DNA of 64,000 nt from Cellvibrio mixtus subsp. mixtus J3-8 (GTDB lineage: Bacteria; Pseudomonadota; Gammaproteobacteria; Pseudomonadales; Cellvibrionaceae), in NCBI RefSeq assembly GCF_000766945.1, contig NZ_KN266208.1, positions 346,604-410,603 of the forward strand, given 5' to 3'. Made by a program: the position numbers and the translations under genes. The notes beneath the pieces are model-generated. The model did no database searches. It was not told the DNA's origin and saw only the letters and a program-made list of their open reading frames with translations. This document shows positions 20,001 through 28,276 of this stretch, one piece after another; the stretch's first letter is position 1; the number at the start of each line of letters is the position of its first letter.

Positions 20001-23000
20001 CTGAGTACCGCCAGTTGCTGATGCAGTGGTTACATCGGGTGCGATTGATGGGTTGGACAAAAGTACATTGGCTGGTTGATCCAGTGTGAGTTTCACATCC
20101 AGGCCACCGATGCGATCCAATGCCTTGGGCATGTACACCATAACCAAACTGGTTGTGCCCAGATCTGTTGTAAACAGCCCTGTATTGCTATGCCATGATC
20201 CATTCGCTTTTTGAGTATTAAGCAGATAAGTAATGGAGTTTCTAACCATCGGATCTTGAGAAGATGGGGATGTGTACTCAAGTCCAATCCCCACTAACGC
20301 TGTCATCAACGGATCGCGAGTAGCATCAGTCGCTACACCTGTCCGCCCCCAGCCACCATTAGGTGCTTGCCGCGCTTTTAATACATCTGCGATTGCCAAA
20401 ATTTTTGCATTAAGCTGATCCTTTAAGGCTCCTTCAGGTAAAAGCCTTTTAGCTTCAGCAAATCCAATCAATGCTGTTGCCTGGAGATTATTGTCCGTAG
20501 TAGCAATATTGAAATTGTTTAATAAGTACTGAGCGATGAGCGGCATCGCCGTTTTGAAATCCTGAATGACATTTCTATTGAGCGGCACTTCATCAACAGC
20601 AATCAATTTATTACCCGATGTGCTACCGATATAAATCTTTCCATTGAAGTTGGTAGCGCCCCAAGCCGCATTACCCCAGAGGATGCGCTCTGACGTTGCA
20701 TCTGGCCTCACACGGTGAACACCAATAACTGATCCGCCCATTGCATTGGTAGTAACAAATGCATCTCCGTCAGCGCCGGTAGCAATATGAATTGGGTAAC
20801 CCTTCAGGCCATCTGCAAATACTGACAAGCTGGATGTAGTTGGATCATACTTTACGATATTTGCTGCTGCGTAATTCGCTATCAAAAGTGAGCCGTCAAC
20901 TGCCCACGAGATTCCATAGGGATTATTCAACACCCCTCCGGAGGCAAGAGTTTCAATAGCGCCACTAGCAATATTCACGCGCTTAAGCTGATTCTGGGAA
21001 TGACAAACCATATAAATTTGGTCCGCAGCAGAATTCAGCAAAACCCCGCCCGTTCTTGACGAGCAAACAAGCCAATTTTTAAGTATTGCCCCTTGCGGAC
21101 TAACCTTCAACAATCGCCCATTATCTTCAGATAACCAGAAGCTGCCGTCTGGATCAATATCCAAACCGTTAAGACGACTGCTAACACCAGCAACAGATCC
21201 GACGATAATTTGAGTGGTCCCTGTTGCAACATCAATTTTCTCAATTCGTCCACCAGACTTGCCAACGTATACAGCATCCGCTGTAGATTTAAGTACATGA
21301 TCACCAACAGCTCCCGCAGCGTATGGAATCCCGCCACCCCACTGGAAATCATTTGGTATCGAAGGTAAGGAATTATCAACATCAATTGTACGCGCCGCCG
21401 TTAACGCAGCGATTGCCGTTGCCGTTAAATTGTTATTCAACCAACCTGTACTGTGGTCATACGCCCAATAGATAGTCCCTGATCCCGTTGAACGAGTGCT
21501 CCATAACCGCTCAAGCGCTTTAATTTGCGTACGGTGTACTTGCTGCTGATCAGGCCACTCAGACAATGCCCAAGCACCAAACAGTGTTGAAGTTTTCGTG
21601 TATTCAGGATGGTCAGTTTCAAGACTTCCGTTGGACTTTTGACCTGTTGTTAGAGTATTGAGCAAATATTTTGCTGCAATTGGATCAACCGTCGCTTTGT
21701 TTAGAGCAGCCCCCAAACTCGCCAAACTTTGCGCCTGGATGTGACATCCCAAACATTTGTTGGTTTTATCCCAAGTGATTGCACCAGGGCCAGTAAATCC
21801 AGCGCCTTTTTCCACGGCATTTTTAACGAGGACAAATAGTGGGTCAACGCTGGAGCCCAATTTGGTATCAACACCGGTTAACCGGATTTTTCCTTTAATT
21901 GCAGAATCGCCTTCTGGAAGAACAGATTTATCGATAGAAAATTCTGCTTTTGCTACATCACCAACATAAATTGATCCGGAAATTTTCCCGGCAATACCAT
22001 CAATTCGCGTGATGATGACATTCATTTCACCAAGCTGGGTCACTGCCGGGATCCAATTACCAAAGCTCAGATCCGCAACTTCATTTTGCTCAAGCGCATT
22101 TGCATTCGCTATTGCACTATGCAAAAGGCTGCCATTTTCTTTTTGGGTGATTTTCAATTCATATTGGCCAGCATCGAGACGCTGATTGCCATTATTGCGT
22201 AACAGCGCGTCCAACTTGATGGGTGTAGATGCACCGGCCTGGGTGAGAGGAGGATTTATATCAAGTGCACCGCCAAACACTGCAATGCCCTCAACTGTCG
22301 TTTCGTCAAATGAAACCGCCATCACCTTGCCACGCGGCAAATCCCTGGTCATGGTTCCAGCTTCAATAATTTCAGCGCGCACTGTGTAATCACCAGCGGC
22401 GGTTTGTTTGACTTGCCACGGAACTTCCAACGCAATTCGTTCGCCAGGTCCGAAATCAATATGTGGCGTTAGCGTGGTAGTGCCTGGAAAATACGGCATT
22501 AGAGAATCAACCTCTTCACCACTTTGATTAACCAGCTTCACCAATACGAGTGCACTTTCAGATACAGAACCAGTATTTTCAACTTCAACATTCAAAATCA
22601 CAGTTGAATCCGGTTGTACAGACGGAGGGGCCGATACTGAGATAACGCTGAGACTGGAACTGGAATCAAGTGCCGACAAATTCAGATCAACAACATAGGC
22701 ACCTTTCACAGCGCCCAAAGTAATTGCCTGTTTTGAAGGCAAGTAATTGTCCGCCGAAACATCCAGAGTCACGTTTGCATTTGACAAGTTTGTAAACTGA
22801 TAACGACCATCAGCATCAGTGATTGCAGAAAAGGCTCCCGCATTCATACTGAGAGAAGCTCCAGCGATGGGTGCTTTTGAAATTTCATCGCGCACAACGC
22901 CTGACAGCGACCAGTCACTTTCTTCCGGAGTAGCAGGGACTAGTTTGAATGTACCGGCAACGGCACCAAATGAAGAGGCTGTTACAACCACTTGCTGGGT

Positions 23001-24821
23001 AACATAACCCGCAGCAGCAATCTCGAGTGTGAATGACAAGCTATCAATGCCCGTCAGGCTTGCACTGCCAGCAACACCCGTTGTTACGATAACGCCTTTA
23101 CCCAGCAATGTAATAGTCGCACCGGAAATTGGAACACCGCTGACGCTATTAATCGTTGTTGCTAACAACTCTACTGCTGTCGGCAGCTCAGTGGCAGTGG
23201 CTTTATAAATTGCCAGGCTTCCCAGATTACCTGCTGCACCCGCCGGAAAATTAATGTTGTAACTTGCACTGATGTAATCCGCAGCATTAACCTGAATAAC
23301 ATGGGCACCGCGATTTAAAGGCTGAGAAGTAAACTCACCGGAATTATTTGCTGTGATGCTGGAACCATTAATCACGAGTTGTGCATTGGCAACTGGCAAA
23401 CCGGTTGAACCATCAATTATTTTTCCAAACAACGCGGCAGGTTCACTGACTAACGGAGTATCAACACTTACCAGGCCCTGATTGATTTGCACATTTGTGC
23501 CAGACGTTAATGAAAAGCTGCCTGATATTTTGTGGTAGCCAACCGCATCGATAACAAAGTTGTAATTTCCGTTAGGCAACCCAGCAATTTCAAATACGCC
23601 ACTGGAGCTTGAGGTAATAGTTACTTGCTTGGCTCCTTTCAACTCAATACTGGCACCGGAGATTGCAACCAAAGAGCCACTGTTGAAAACCTTACCGGCA
23701 ACGATACTACCTGATGATGTTTGGCCGAGAACAAGCTGACCCACATCCGTCACCACTGCATTTTTGACAACGGCTACTGCACTGGTTGAGGAGAAACCGG
23801 TTTTGCTGATTAATAATGTTTGGCTGCCTTCCGGCACATTAACCAAATTAAATTGGCCCTGGGCATCGGTAGTCACTTGTAAATTGGTATTTGCAACAGA
23901 AACCGTTGCACCTATTACAGGCTGAGTAGATCCAACAACTAATACTTGCCCTTTTATTGATCCTTTGCCTGATGTTGTATTGCCGATTGAATTAACACGT
24001 TTAATCGCCTGCAATACCAACGCAGTGGTGTAGACATCACTATGCCAATTATTAGCACTGGCGCGATTCGAAATTGCCTCGACACTTGTCGATAATTCCG
24101 CTGATGTATTAGCTCCTGTTGCAAGGGCGGATAAGGCTAGTGCCGATTCAAATGTTTGACCCCAGGTATTATCATTTTTCTTTTTATTAATGAGATAAGC
24201 GCGTGCCCCCGCCAATGCGGCAGACACACCAGAGAATTTGGTTTGGTTAGCAAGCGCAAGAATTACTTCGGAAGTCAATGCTACGCTGGAGGTGCCATCC
24301 AATTTCCATCCACCATCGGACTGGCGTTTAGAGAGTAAATAACCAACCGTTTTTGCGATCTGAGCCGATGTAGTAGGGCGAGTAGCGAGCGCTTGTAGCG
24401 CATACGCAGTGCTCAACGGATCGCTTTCGTAGTTTTTATAACTACCGAAACCACCATCACTATTTTGGCGAATCGACAACTCAGATAGTAATGCACCGTC
24501 AACGCTTCCCGCTAACGATTGTGCGCTAATGACACGGGCTAATATCTCGGTATTTGTAAGGTCGGAAGAAGCGAGAAAATTTTGTGCTAAAGCAACTTGG
24601 GTTGGCTTGCTGATTTGATCAAGCGATAACGCTTTTAACGTTTCATGTGTGCTTTGAATGGGGATGGACAGGCTGGATTCAGTTAGGATTGCGCCATCTT
24701 CGCCTTGCTGGGAAACCAGCCAATCATGGTAGGCCGATGCATGGACTTGAACAGTAAAAAGAAATGCACAAGCAAAAACGACAAGCCCAGTGAGCTTGCG
24801 CAAGCCGAATAACGATCCCAT
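17031..24821 (-). CDS. Giant secreted multidomain protein (terpenoid-cyclase-like repeats, CarboxypepD_reg-like, propeller, choice-of-anchor-A-like)
   Basis: A 2596-residue protein with a signal peptide (start at 24821, AAAGGGATACAAC before the ATG; a longer frame to 24911 adds a non-signal tail). By eye: prenyltransferase/squalene-oxidase-like alpha-toroid repeats (about 25-280; SDGGFGSYKNY, SDGGWKLDG); five carboxypeptidase-regulatory-like beta modules (about 285-700; each with an I-x-GA-x-V and DA-x-G-x-F pattern); CARDB-like domains (about 720-1000); a CxxCH motif at 1023-1027 opening a second toroid-like region interrupted by a propeller-like section (about 1160-1410; DIDPDGSFWLSEDNGRLLKV) and resumed at 1420-1590 (APNGGWGRT, NGSWHS); more beta-sandwiches; a possible alpha/beta domain (RLLILIDASSSERTYLESLL, about 2000-2110); a choice-of-anchor-A-like domain (about 2180-2430, EGRLAVGGNLSL, IEGSILAPFAQV); and a final beta domain. 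No membrane anchor or sorting tag is obvious. Likely cotranscribed with the next gene. Function unknown; adhesion or surface assembly is a guess. Confidence 0.75.
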   Translation of the reverse strand: MGSLFGLRKLTGLVVFACAFLFTVQVHASAYHDWLVSQQGEDGAILTESSLSIPIQSTHETLKALSLDQISKPTQVALAQNFLASSDLTNTEILARVISAQSLAGSVDGALLSELSIRQNSDGGFGSYKNYESDPLSTAYALQALATRPTTSAQIAKTVGYLLSKRQSDGGWKLDGTSSVALTSEVILALANQTKFSGVSAALAGARAYLINKKKNDNTWGQTFESALALSALATGANTSAELSTSVEAISNRASANNWHSDVYTTALVLQAIKRVNSIGNTTSGKGSIKGQVLVVGSTQPVIGATVSVANTNLQVTTDAQGQFNLVNVPEGSQTLLISKTGFSSTSAVAVVKNAVVTDVGQLVLGQTSSGSIVAGKVFNSGSLVAISGASIELKGAKQVTITSSSSGVFEIAGLPNGNYNFVIDAVGYHKISGSFSLTSGTNVQINQGLVSVDTPLVSEPAALFGKIIDGSTGLPVANAQLVINGSSITANNSGEFTSQPLNRGAHVIQVNAADYISASYNINFPAGAAGNLGSLAIYKATATELPTAVELLATTINSVSGVPISGATITLLGKGVIVTTGVAGSASLTGIDSLSFTLEIAAAGYVTQQVVVTASSFGAVAGTFKLVPATPEESDWSLSGVVRDEISKAPIAGASLSMNAGAFSAITDADGRYQFTNLSNANVTLDVSADNYLPSKQAITLGAVKGAYVVDLNLSALDSSSSLSVISVSAPPSVQPDSTVILNVEVENTGSVSESALVLVKLVNQSGEEVDSLMPYFPGTTTLTPHIDFGPGERIALEVPWQVKQTAAGDYTVRAEIIEAGTMTRDLPRGKVMAVSFDETTVEGIAVFGGALDINPPLTQAGASTPIKLDALLRNNGNQRLDAGQYELKITQKENGSLLHSAIANANALEQNEVADLSFGNWIPAVTQLGEMNVIITRIDGIAGKISGSIYVGDVAKAEFSIDKSVLPEGDSAIKGKIRLTGVDTKLGSSVDPLFVLVKNAVEKGAGFTGPGAITWDKTNKCLGCHIQAQSLASLGAALNKATVDPIAAKYLLNTLTTGQKSNGSLETDHPEYTKTSTLFGAWALSEWPDQQQVHRTQIKALERLWSTRSTGSGTIYWAYDHSTGWLNNNLTATAIAALTAARTIDVDNSLPSIPNDFQWGGGIPYAAGAVGDHVLKSTADAVYVGKSGGRIEKIDVATGTTQIIVGSVAGVSSRLNGLDIDPDGSFWLSEDNGRLLKVSPQGAILKNWLVCSSRTGGVLLNSAADQIYMVCHSQNQLKRVNIASGAIETLASGGVLNNPYGISWAVDGSLLIANYAAANIVKYDPTTSSLSVFADGLKGYPIHIATGADGDAFVTTNAMGGSVIGVHRVRPDATSERILWGNAAWGATNFNGKIYIGSTSGNKLIAVDEVPLNRNVIQDFKTAMPLIAQYLLNNFNIATTDNNLQATALIGFAEAKRLLPEGALKDQLNAKILAIADVLKARQAPNGGWGRTGVATDATRDPLMTALVGIGLEYTSPSSQDPMVRNSITYLLNTQKANGSWHSNTGLFTTDLGTTSLVMVYMPKALDRIGGLDVKLTLDQPANVLLSNPSIAPDVTTASATGGTQYIWDLKGITGNGRDLIFDLTVKDLGLKEIRPVGSAAQFAFANSFTDETITKAIEVPSVTAATEQTLDLQTDKSVYAANEAVQISNLVKNLGPAFNGGKVKLAIHAADNNGLVSELSPLTVNALAVQESQSVATQWNTGTTTSGVYKIHAQLIDSRDRVVAEDSTVITITATPIDSTSLVGATLSSDKQQYRLTETVKLDTTALNLAQNAIQSASLGKLRVVNAQAQVVFERDIAVPQLAINGQFALQSAFALLNVDAGNYQASWQIYNAAGTTLLASANAAFVVVEDPLQALLGTVTVQHPEVDRGAMQQCDFAVTNRGNKMLDVIALKKSVVAVDIELVKDENLSQLSLIASGSESYQQVFGTTAFEKGDYACVLEATVNGQSAVLATALFSVKESPIKLSGDLRLGEKARLLILIDASSSERTYLESLLTNAGWFYTIVDSAAAFVTEMNQGGYGVYALLSEKITLDQSTQTSLNAKVAAGDGLIVAGAMDRRHQTLEQALGIKARANEVYAKGVVIKDSALGLGWQRAFTKSSQVLNFTANGATIIGEYKNDLLGADTQTVLGALGAAGRYGNFVWENFTSLSSTVEGRLAVGGNLSLQNFSVGDKLDPNKLHDVVTVGGNVTFPSGRIYYGNLIAGGSVAGVGDAVRFGMATGAVIKGNTPMPINFAGEREYLQELSTNLATLPANGTVKMQWGGLELKGDCTSSSQVFNVNGADLGVAHTFAVSCIPANATVVFNVSGQSVAIKSMGMQSLTTIRDKVLFNFPQATSLSMTSVGIEGSILAPFAQVNQPAGRVDGQVIVKTWYSTTNGYMSIHNRFFGGDLSGAMGPANKNALSIYQYQQGKSVFAGFDLLAQATLLGASNENPFASLLLAALEQVNPAPITARAGKTLPILVSYENTGAQTASGQVKLVIPANFSVISAANFTKVTNSNDWTAPLALEAGATRTQLLYVKLPQTGGGLLQLQLQTGTSPDWETRAEKSLNLQP

Positions 24822-25324
24822 GTTGTATCCCTTTCGAATAATCTGGAGTCTAAATTTTGGACGTAGAAAATGTGGCGGCAAAATATCAAAGACAGAACAA
24901 ACATTAAACAAGTTTAAGCGATAACCAGTTCAAATATTCGTCCTATTTACAATCACTGTGTTTTATTAGAATCGAAATATTTTATGTATGTAAAAAACAA
25001 CGCCCAAGTTATCCAATATCCCATCCAACCTCAAAAACATTATTAATCATAAAAGTATCATGCACAGCTCCAATCGCTACTTTTATGGATCGAGATGAAA
25101 ACCTGGCGCAACATTTCAATCAAAGTTGGGTTGAAGCGAGCTTCATCGTAGTGAAGCGTTAAACTAAAACCGGAGCGTGCGCCGCGGCGCGCTAGCGATA
25201 CGGGTTTTTGGCATACAGCCTACAGTGTAAGATTTGCATAGATCACCTCCGAAAACTCGTTGCAGCTGCAAGACGTTTCCCGAAGGCAAAGATAATTGAT
25301 GTGGTATTTTACGGGGGTAACTAA
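24822..25324. other. Intergenic region between divergent giant gene and GST gene
   Basis: About 500 bases without a credible gene. The half near 24822-25010 is AT-rich and should hold the promoter of the giant operon. Near the GST gene there is a perfect 12-base palindrome TTGCAGCTGCAA (25260-25271) and a partial one around TTGAAGCGAGCTTCA (25131-25145). I cannot assign regulators to them. Confidence 0.45.
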
Positions 25325-26023
25325 ATGAATACCGACACACTGCAACTCATCCAACAACATTTCCCACCCAAAAATCCCGCGCGTATCCAGCTTTATTCGA
25401 TGGCAACACCAAATGGGCAGAAAGCATCAATTATGCTGGAGGAACTGGGATGGGAATACGATGTACATAAGGTGGATATTACGAAAGATGAGCAGTTTCA
25501 TCCGGCGTTTTTGGCCGTAAGCCCTAATAATAAAATTCCGGCAATGATTGATCCGCAAGGATTGAATGGTGAACTGCAGGCGCTGTTTGAATCCGGGGCA
25601 ATTTTGTTATATCTGGCAGAGAAGAGCGGGAAGTTTGCGGGGCGCAATGCGATTGAGCGCTATCAAGCGATTCAGTGGTTGATGTTCCAGATGGGCGGCA
25701 TTGGACCAATGTTTGGGCAGGTGGGATTTTTCCATAAGTTTGCCGGCAAGGATATTACCGACCCACGCCCCAAGGAACGTTATGTGAAAGAGGCAGCGCG
25801 TCTGCTTGGGGTATTGGACAAGCATTTACGTGAGAAAAACTGGGTCATTGGGGCTGAGTTTACGATTGCCGATATTGCGATTTTTCCGTGGGTCAGCAAC
25901 TTGCTTGGGTTTTATGAGGCGGGCGGCTTGGTGGGCATTGAGCAATTTCCCGAGGTTACGCGGGTGCTAAACGCATTTTTGGCACGCCCGGCTGTACAAC
26001 GGGGCATGAAGATTCCTGCGTAG
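25325..26023 (+). CDS. Glutathione S-transferase, YfcG/YghU-like
   Basis: A 232-residue cytosolic GST of the bacterial disulfide-reductase type. The N-terminal thioredoxin-like domain has the TPNGQK segment, which in YfcG-type proteins takes the place of a catalytic Cys/Ser and binds glutathione or glutathione disulfide, followed by SPNNKIPAM (cis-Pro loop) and ESGAILLYLAEK. The C-terminal all-alpha domain contains FTIADIAIFPW, the N-capping box of GSTs. Family members reduce small disulfides or peroxides with GSH. A GGGGG ribosome site stands before the ATG. It is monocistronic, with the toxin-antitoxin promoter starting just downstream. Confidence 0.9.
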   Translation: MNTDTLQLIQQHFPPKNPARIQLYSMATPNGQKASIMLEELGWEYDVHKVDITKDEQFHPAFLAVSPNNKIPAMIDPQGLNGELQALFESGAILLYLAEKSGKFAGRNAIERYQAIQWLMFQMGGIGPMFGQVGFFHKFAGKDITDPRPKERYVKEAARLLGVLDKHLREKNWVIGAEFTIADIAIFPWVSNLLGFYEAGGLVGIEQFPEVTRVLNAFLARPAVQRGMKIPA

Positions 26024-26056
26024 GTCAAGTTTTTAACCCGACTAAAAACTTAAACC

Positions 26057-26095
26057 TTGCATTTCAAATGACACTCTATAGAATAAAAAGTGTCA
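26057..26095 (+). promoter_or_regulatory. Promoter and operator of the RES/Xre toxin-antitoxin operon
   Basis: A -35-like TTGCAT (26057-26062) and -10-like TAGAAT (26079-26084) are 16 bases apart. The inverted repeat TGACACT (26069-26075) and AGTGTCA (26089-26095) brackets the -10, well placed for repression by the antitoxin's helix-turn-helix domain. The antitoxin start is 22 bases downstream. Confidence 0.62.
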
Positions 26096-26117
26096 CCTGA
26101 TGCCATAGGAGCCCCCA

Positions 26118-26483
26118 ATGAACCCTCAAACCGCCAGTGTTTCTGACCTGGAGCTTGTGAGTAATAGTGTGATCAATGCTGCCGATGCCCTTGGTTTGGC
26201 GCGAGAACAGCTTGCAGATGCGATAGGCGTATCCATTTCTACAGTGGACCGGATGAAACGCGGGACGCCGTCACAGGGGAAAGCATTTGAACTATCGCTG
26301 CTGGTAATACGGGTTTATCGCTCGTTGTTTTCCATTTTGGGGGGAAATAACGAGGCGATGCGGCACTGGATGGTCACACCAAATCACCATTTAAATGATG
26401 AGATTCCCGGTGAGCTGATCCGCAGGGCGGATGGATTGACGCGAGTACTGTGGTATTTGGATGCGATGCGCGGGCGAATTTAA
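26118..26483 (+). CDS. Xre/MbcA/ParS-type antitoxin
   Basis: A 121-residue antitoxin of the Xre-MbcA-ParS (DUF2384) family. The N-terminal half is a helix-turn-helix (ALGLAREQLADAIGVSISTVDRMKRG), and the C-terminal half is the toxin-binding domain (YRSLFSILGGNNEAMRHWMVTPNHHL, then GLTRVLWYLDAMRGRI). In related pairs its C-terminus plugs the NAD-binding pocket of the RES toxin and the complex represses its own promoter; the inverted repeat at 26069-26095 fits that. AGGAG precedes the ATG. Placed 45 bases before the toxin gene, in the usual order. Confidence 0.9.
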   Translation: MNPQTASVSDLELVSNSVINAADALGLAREQLADAIGVSISTVDRMKRGTPSQGKAFELSLLVIRVYRSLFSILGGNNEAMRHWMVTPNHHLNDEIPGELIRRADGLTRVLWYLDAMRGRI

Positions 26484-26528
26484 CGTTTTATTCCCTCTCC
26501 TTTTTACTCCCCTCATTAAGGATACGAG

Positions 26529-27269
26529 ATGAACCTTGCCGATCTGTTGCGCCCTCACATTATTGGTAATTGCTGGCGCGTGGTGGAGACGCAAGAAACA
26601 GCTGCTACCATGGCAATTACCCGCTCCGCAGCAGAACAAAGCCGCTTGGAGGAACTGCTGGATTTATCCAAGTCAAAAATTCCCGCCGATTGCGCTGGAC
26701 TTTCTTATTTATTAATGACCCCCTTTCGCTACCCGCCACTACGTTACGGTTCGCGCTTTGGCAGCACATGGGAACGCGGTATTTTTTACGGATCGTGCGA
26801 GCTGCAAACGGCATTTGCAGAAACAGCCGTATATTTCTGGTTATTTCAACAAGGCCTCGCCACACTTGGTCCCCTGGAAAATATCCGCGACCAACGCACA
26901 GCATTTTCCGTAAAGCTCTCCAGCCAAAAAGCGATTGATTTGCAAACAGAAGAATTTGCAGCACAGCAAGATAAAATTCGCCAACGCGAATCATGGGACT
27001 ACACCCAGCGGCTAGGTAAACAGTTGCGTGAAGCCGGAACAGAGTTTGTTCTTTATGCGTCTTCGCGCTTTAATGGCGGAAAAAATATTGCCGTATTTTC
27101 ACCGCTTGCGTTTGTCGACAAAGAACCAGCACAACAGCAACTCTGGCATGTGCGTTTTACAACAGAAAACTGTGTATTTGTGCGCGCAGGTAATAGCGAA
27201 TCATTTGAATTTCACAAAAACAGTTTTTCAGTAGATGGAAAAATTCCTCACCCGGCATTGATGGCCTGA
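26529..27269 (+). CDS. RES-domain toxin (NAD+-consuming)
   Basis: A 246-residue RES toxin. The family (MbcT, ParT and others) degrades or phosphorolyses NAD+ or transfers ADP-ribose, stopping growth until antitoxin is restored. The name-giving polar residues can be read: Arg76 in RYGSRFGS, Tyr87 in RGIFYGS, Glu98 in AFAETAVYFW, and the Ser-rich YASSRFNGGKN further on. Length is near the upper part of the usual range because of an N-terminal extension. AAGGA precedes the ATG and the antitoxin gene is directly upstream. No defect is seen, so the pair looks active. Confidence 0.9.
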   Translation: MNLADLLRPHIIGNCWRVVETQETAATMAITRSAAEQSRLEELLDLSKSKIPADCAGLSYLLMTPFRYPPLRYGSRFGSTWERGIFYGSCELQTAFAETAVYFWLFQQGLATLGPLENIRDQRTAFSVKLSSQKAIDLQTEEFAAQQDKIRQRESWDYTQRLGKQLREAGTEFVLYASSRFNGGKNIAVFSPLAFVDKEPAQQQLWHVRFTTENCVFVRAGNSESFEFHKNSFSVDGKIPHPALMA

Positions 27270-27301
27270 CATTTTGAATACCACCATTCATGGAGTAGAT
27301 C

Positions 27302-28225
27302 ATGATTCAACTCACTGAACTAAAAACCCTCCTACTAGCACAAGGCACACACGCTGATCGTCATCCACATTTAAGTGCAGCCAGCGGACTGGTACAGGTT
27401 GGACCATGGTTGTATGTGGTGGCGGATGATGAATTACATTTGGGGCAATTTTTACTGGAAGGAAATGAACATGGAAAATTGCATCGCTTTTTTGCCGGCG
27501 AATTACCATTTGAATATGAAGAGCGCAAAGCAGAAAAACCGGATATAGAAGTACTTACATTAATTCCACACATCAATAATCCAAAACAAAATGCATTGCT
27601 GGCACTGGGTTCCGGATCAAAGAAAAAACGCCGACGCGGTGCACTGGTATCACTGGACCATACAGGCAACATTTCCGGTGGAGCAACAATTATTGATCTT
27701 TCCAATTTTTATGATTTTCTTAAGCAGGAAGTCGGAAAATTAAATATCGAAGGTGCCGCGGTTGTTAAAGACCAATTCTTTTTATTCCAGCGCGGCAACA
27801 AGAAAAATAAATTGAATGCGAGCATTCGCCTTTCTCTCGATGATCTTTATAAAACATTGTTAACGCCGGAAAAAAATTATCAACCACACATTCATATCAC
27901 ACCGTACGATTTAGGCTATATCGATGATGTTCCTCTTTGCTTTACCGATGCAGCTACACTCCGCAATGGCGATATTGTATTTACCGCCAGTGCAGAAAAT
28001 ACGTCGGATTCTTATTTGGATGGACAATGCATGGGGTCCGCAATTGGAATAATTAATCGCATGGGTAATTTGGTTTTACTGGAATCAGTTAATAAAACCG
28101 TAAAACTGGAAGGTATTGAGGCAGACGAAGCGAGCAATAACATCGAGCTTTTATTAGTGACCGACGCCGATAACGCTGCGCATCCTGCACAGCTTTATTC
28201 GGCGAGTGTGAGATATCCAGGTTAA
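27302..28225 (+). CDS. Conserved hypothetical, propeller-like (DUF6929-like)
   Basis: A 307-residue cytoplasmic protein without signal peptide. I think it belongs to the DUF6929 group, with repeats of the form WLYVVADDELHLGQF, LLALGSGSKKKRRRGALVSL and IEGAAVVKDQFFLFQRG that suggest a beta-propeller and recall phytase-like esterases; the C-terminus VKLEGIEADEASNNIELLLVTDAD has the family's acidic pattern. No catalytic residues can be named. It begins 32 bases after the RES toxin gene with GGAG before the ATG, so it may share that transcript, yet it is not part of known RES/Xre systems. Confidence 0.55.
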   Translation: MIQLTELKTLLLAQGTHADRHPHLSAASGLVQVGPWLYVVADDELHLGQFLLEGNEHGKLHRFFAGELPFEYEERKAEKPDIEVLTLIPHINNPKQNALLALGSGSKKKRRRGALVSLDHTGNISGGATIIDLSNFYDFLKQEVGKLNIEGAAVVKDQFFLFQRGNKKNKLNASIRLSLDDLYKTLLTPEKNYQPHIHITPYDLGYIDDVPLCFTDAATLRNGDIVFTASAENTSDSYLDGQCMGSAIGIINRMGNLVLLESVNKTVKLEGIEADEASNNIELLLVTDADNAAHPAQLYSASVRYPG

Positions 28226-28276
28226 TTTTAGACACTTAACCGTGTCATGATATTTGACGCAACTATCGTGACACGG

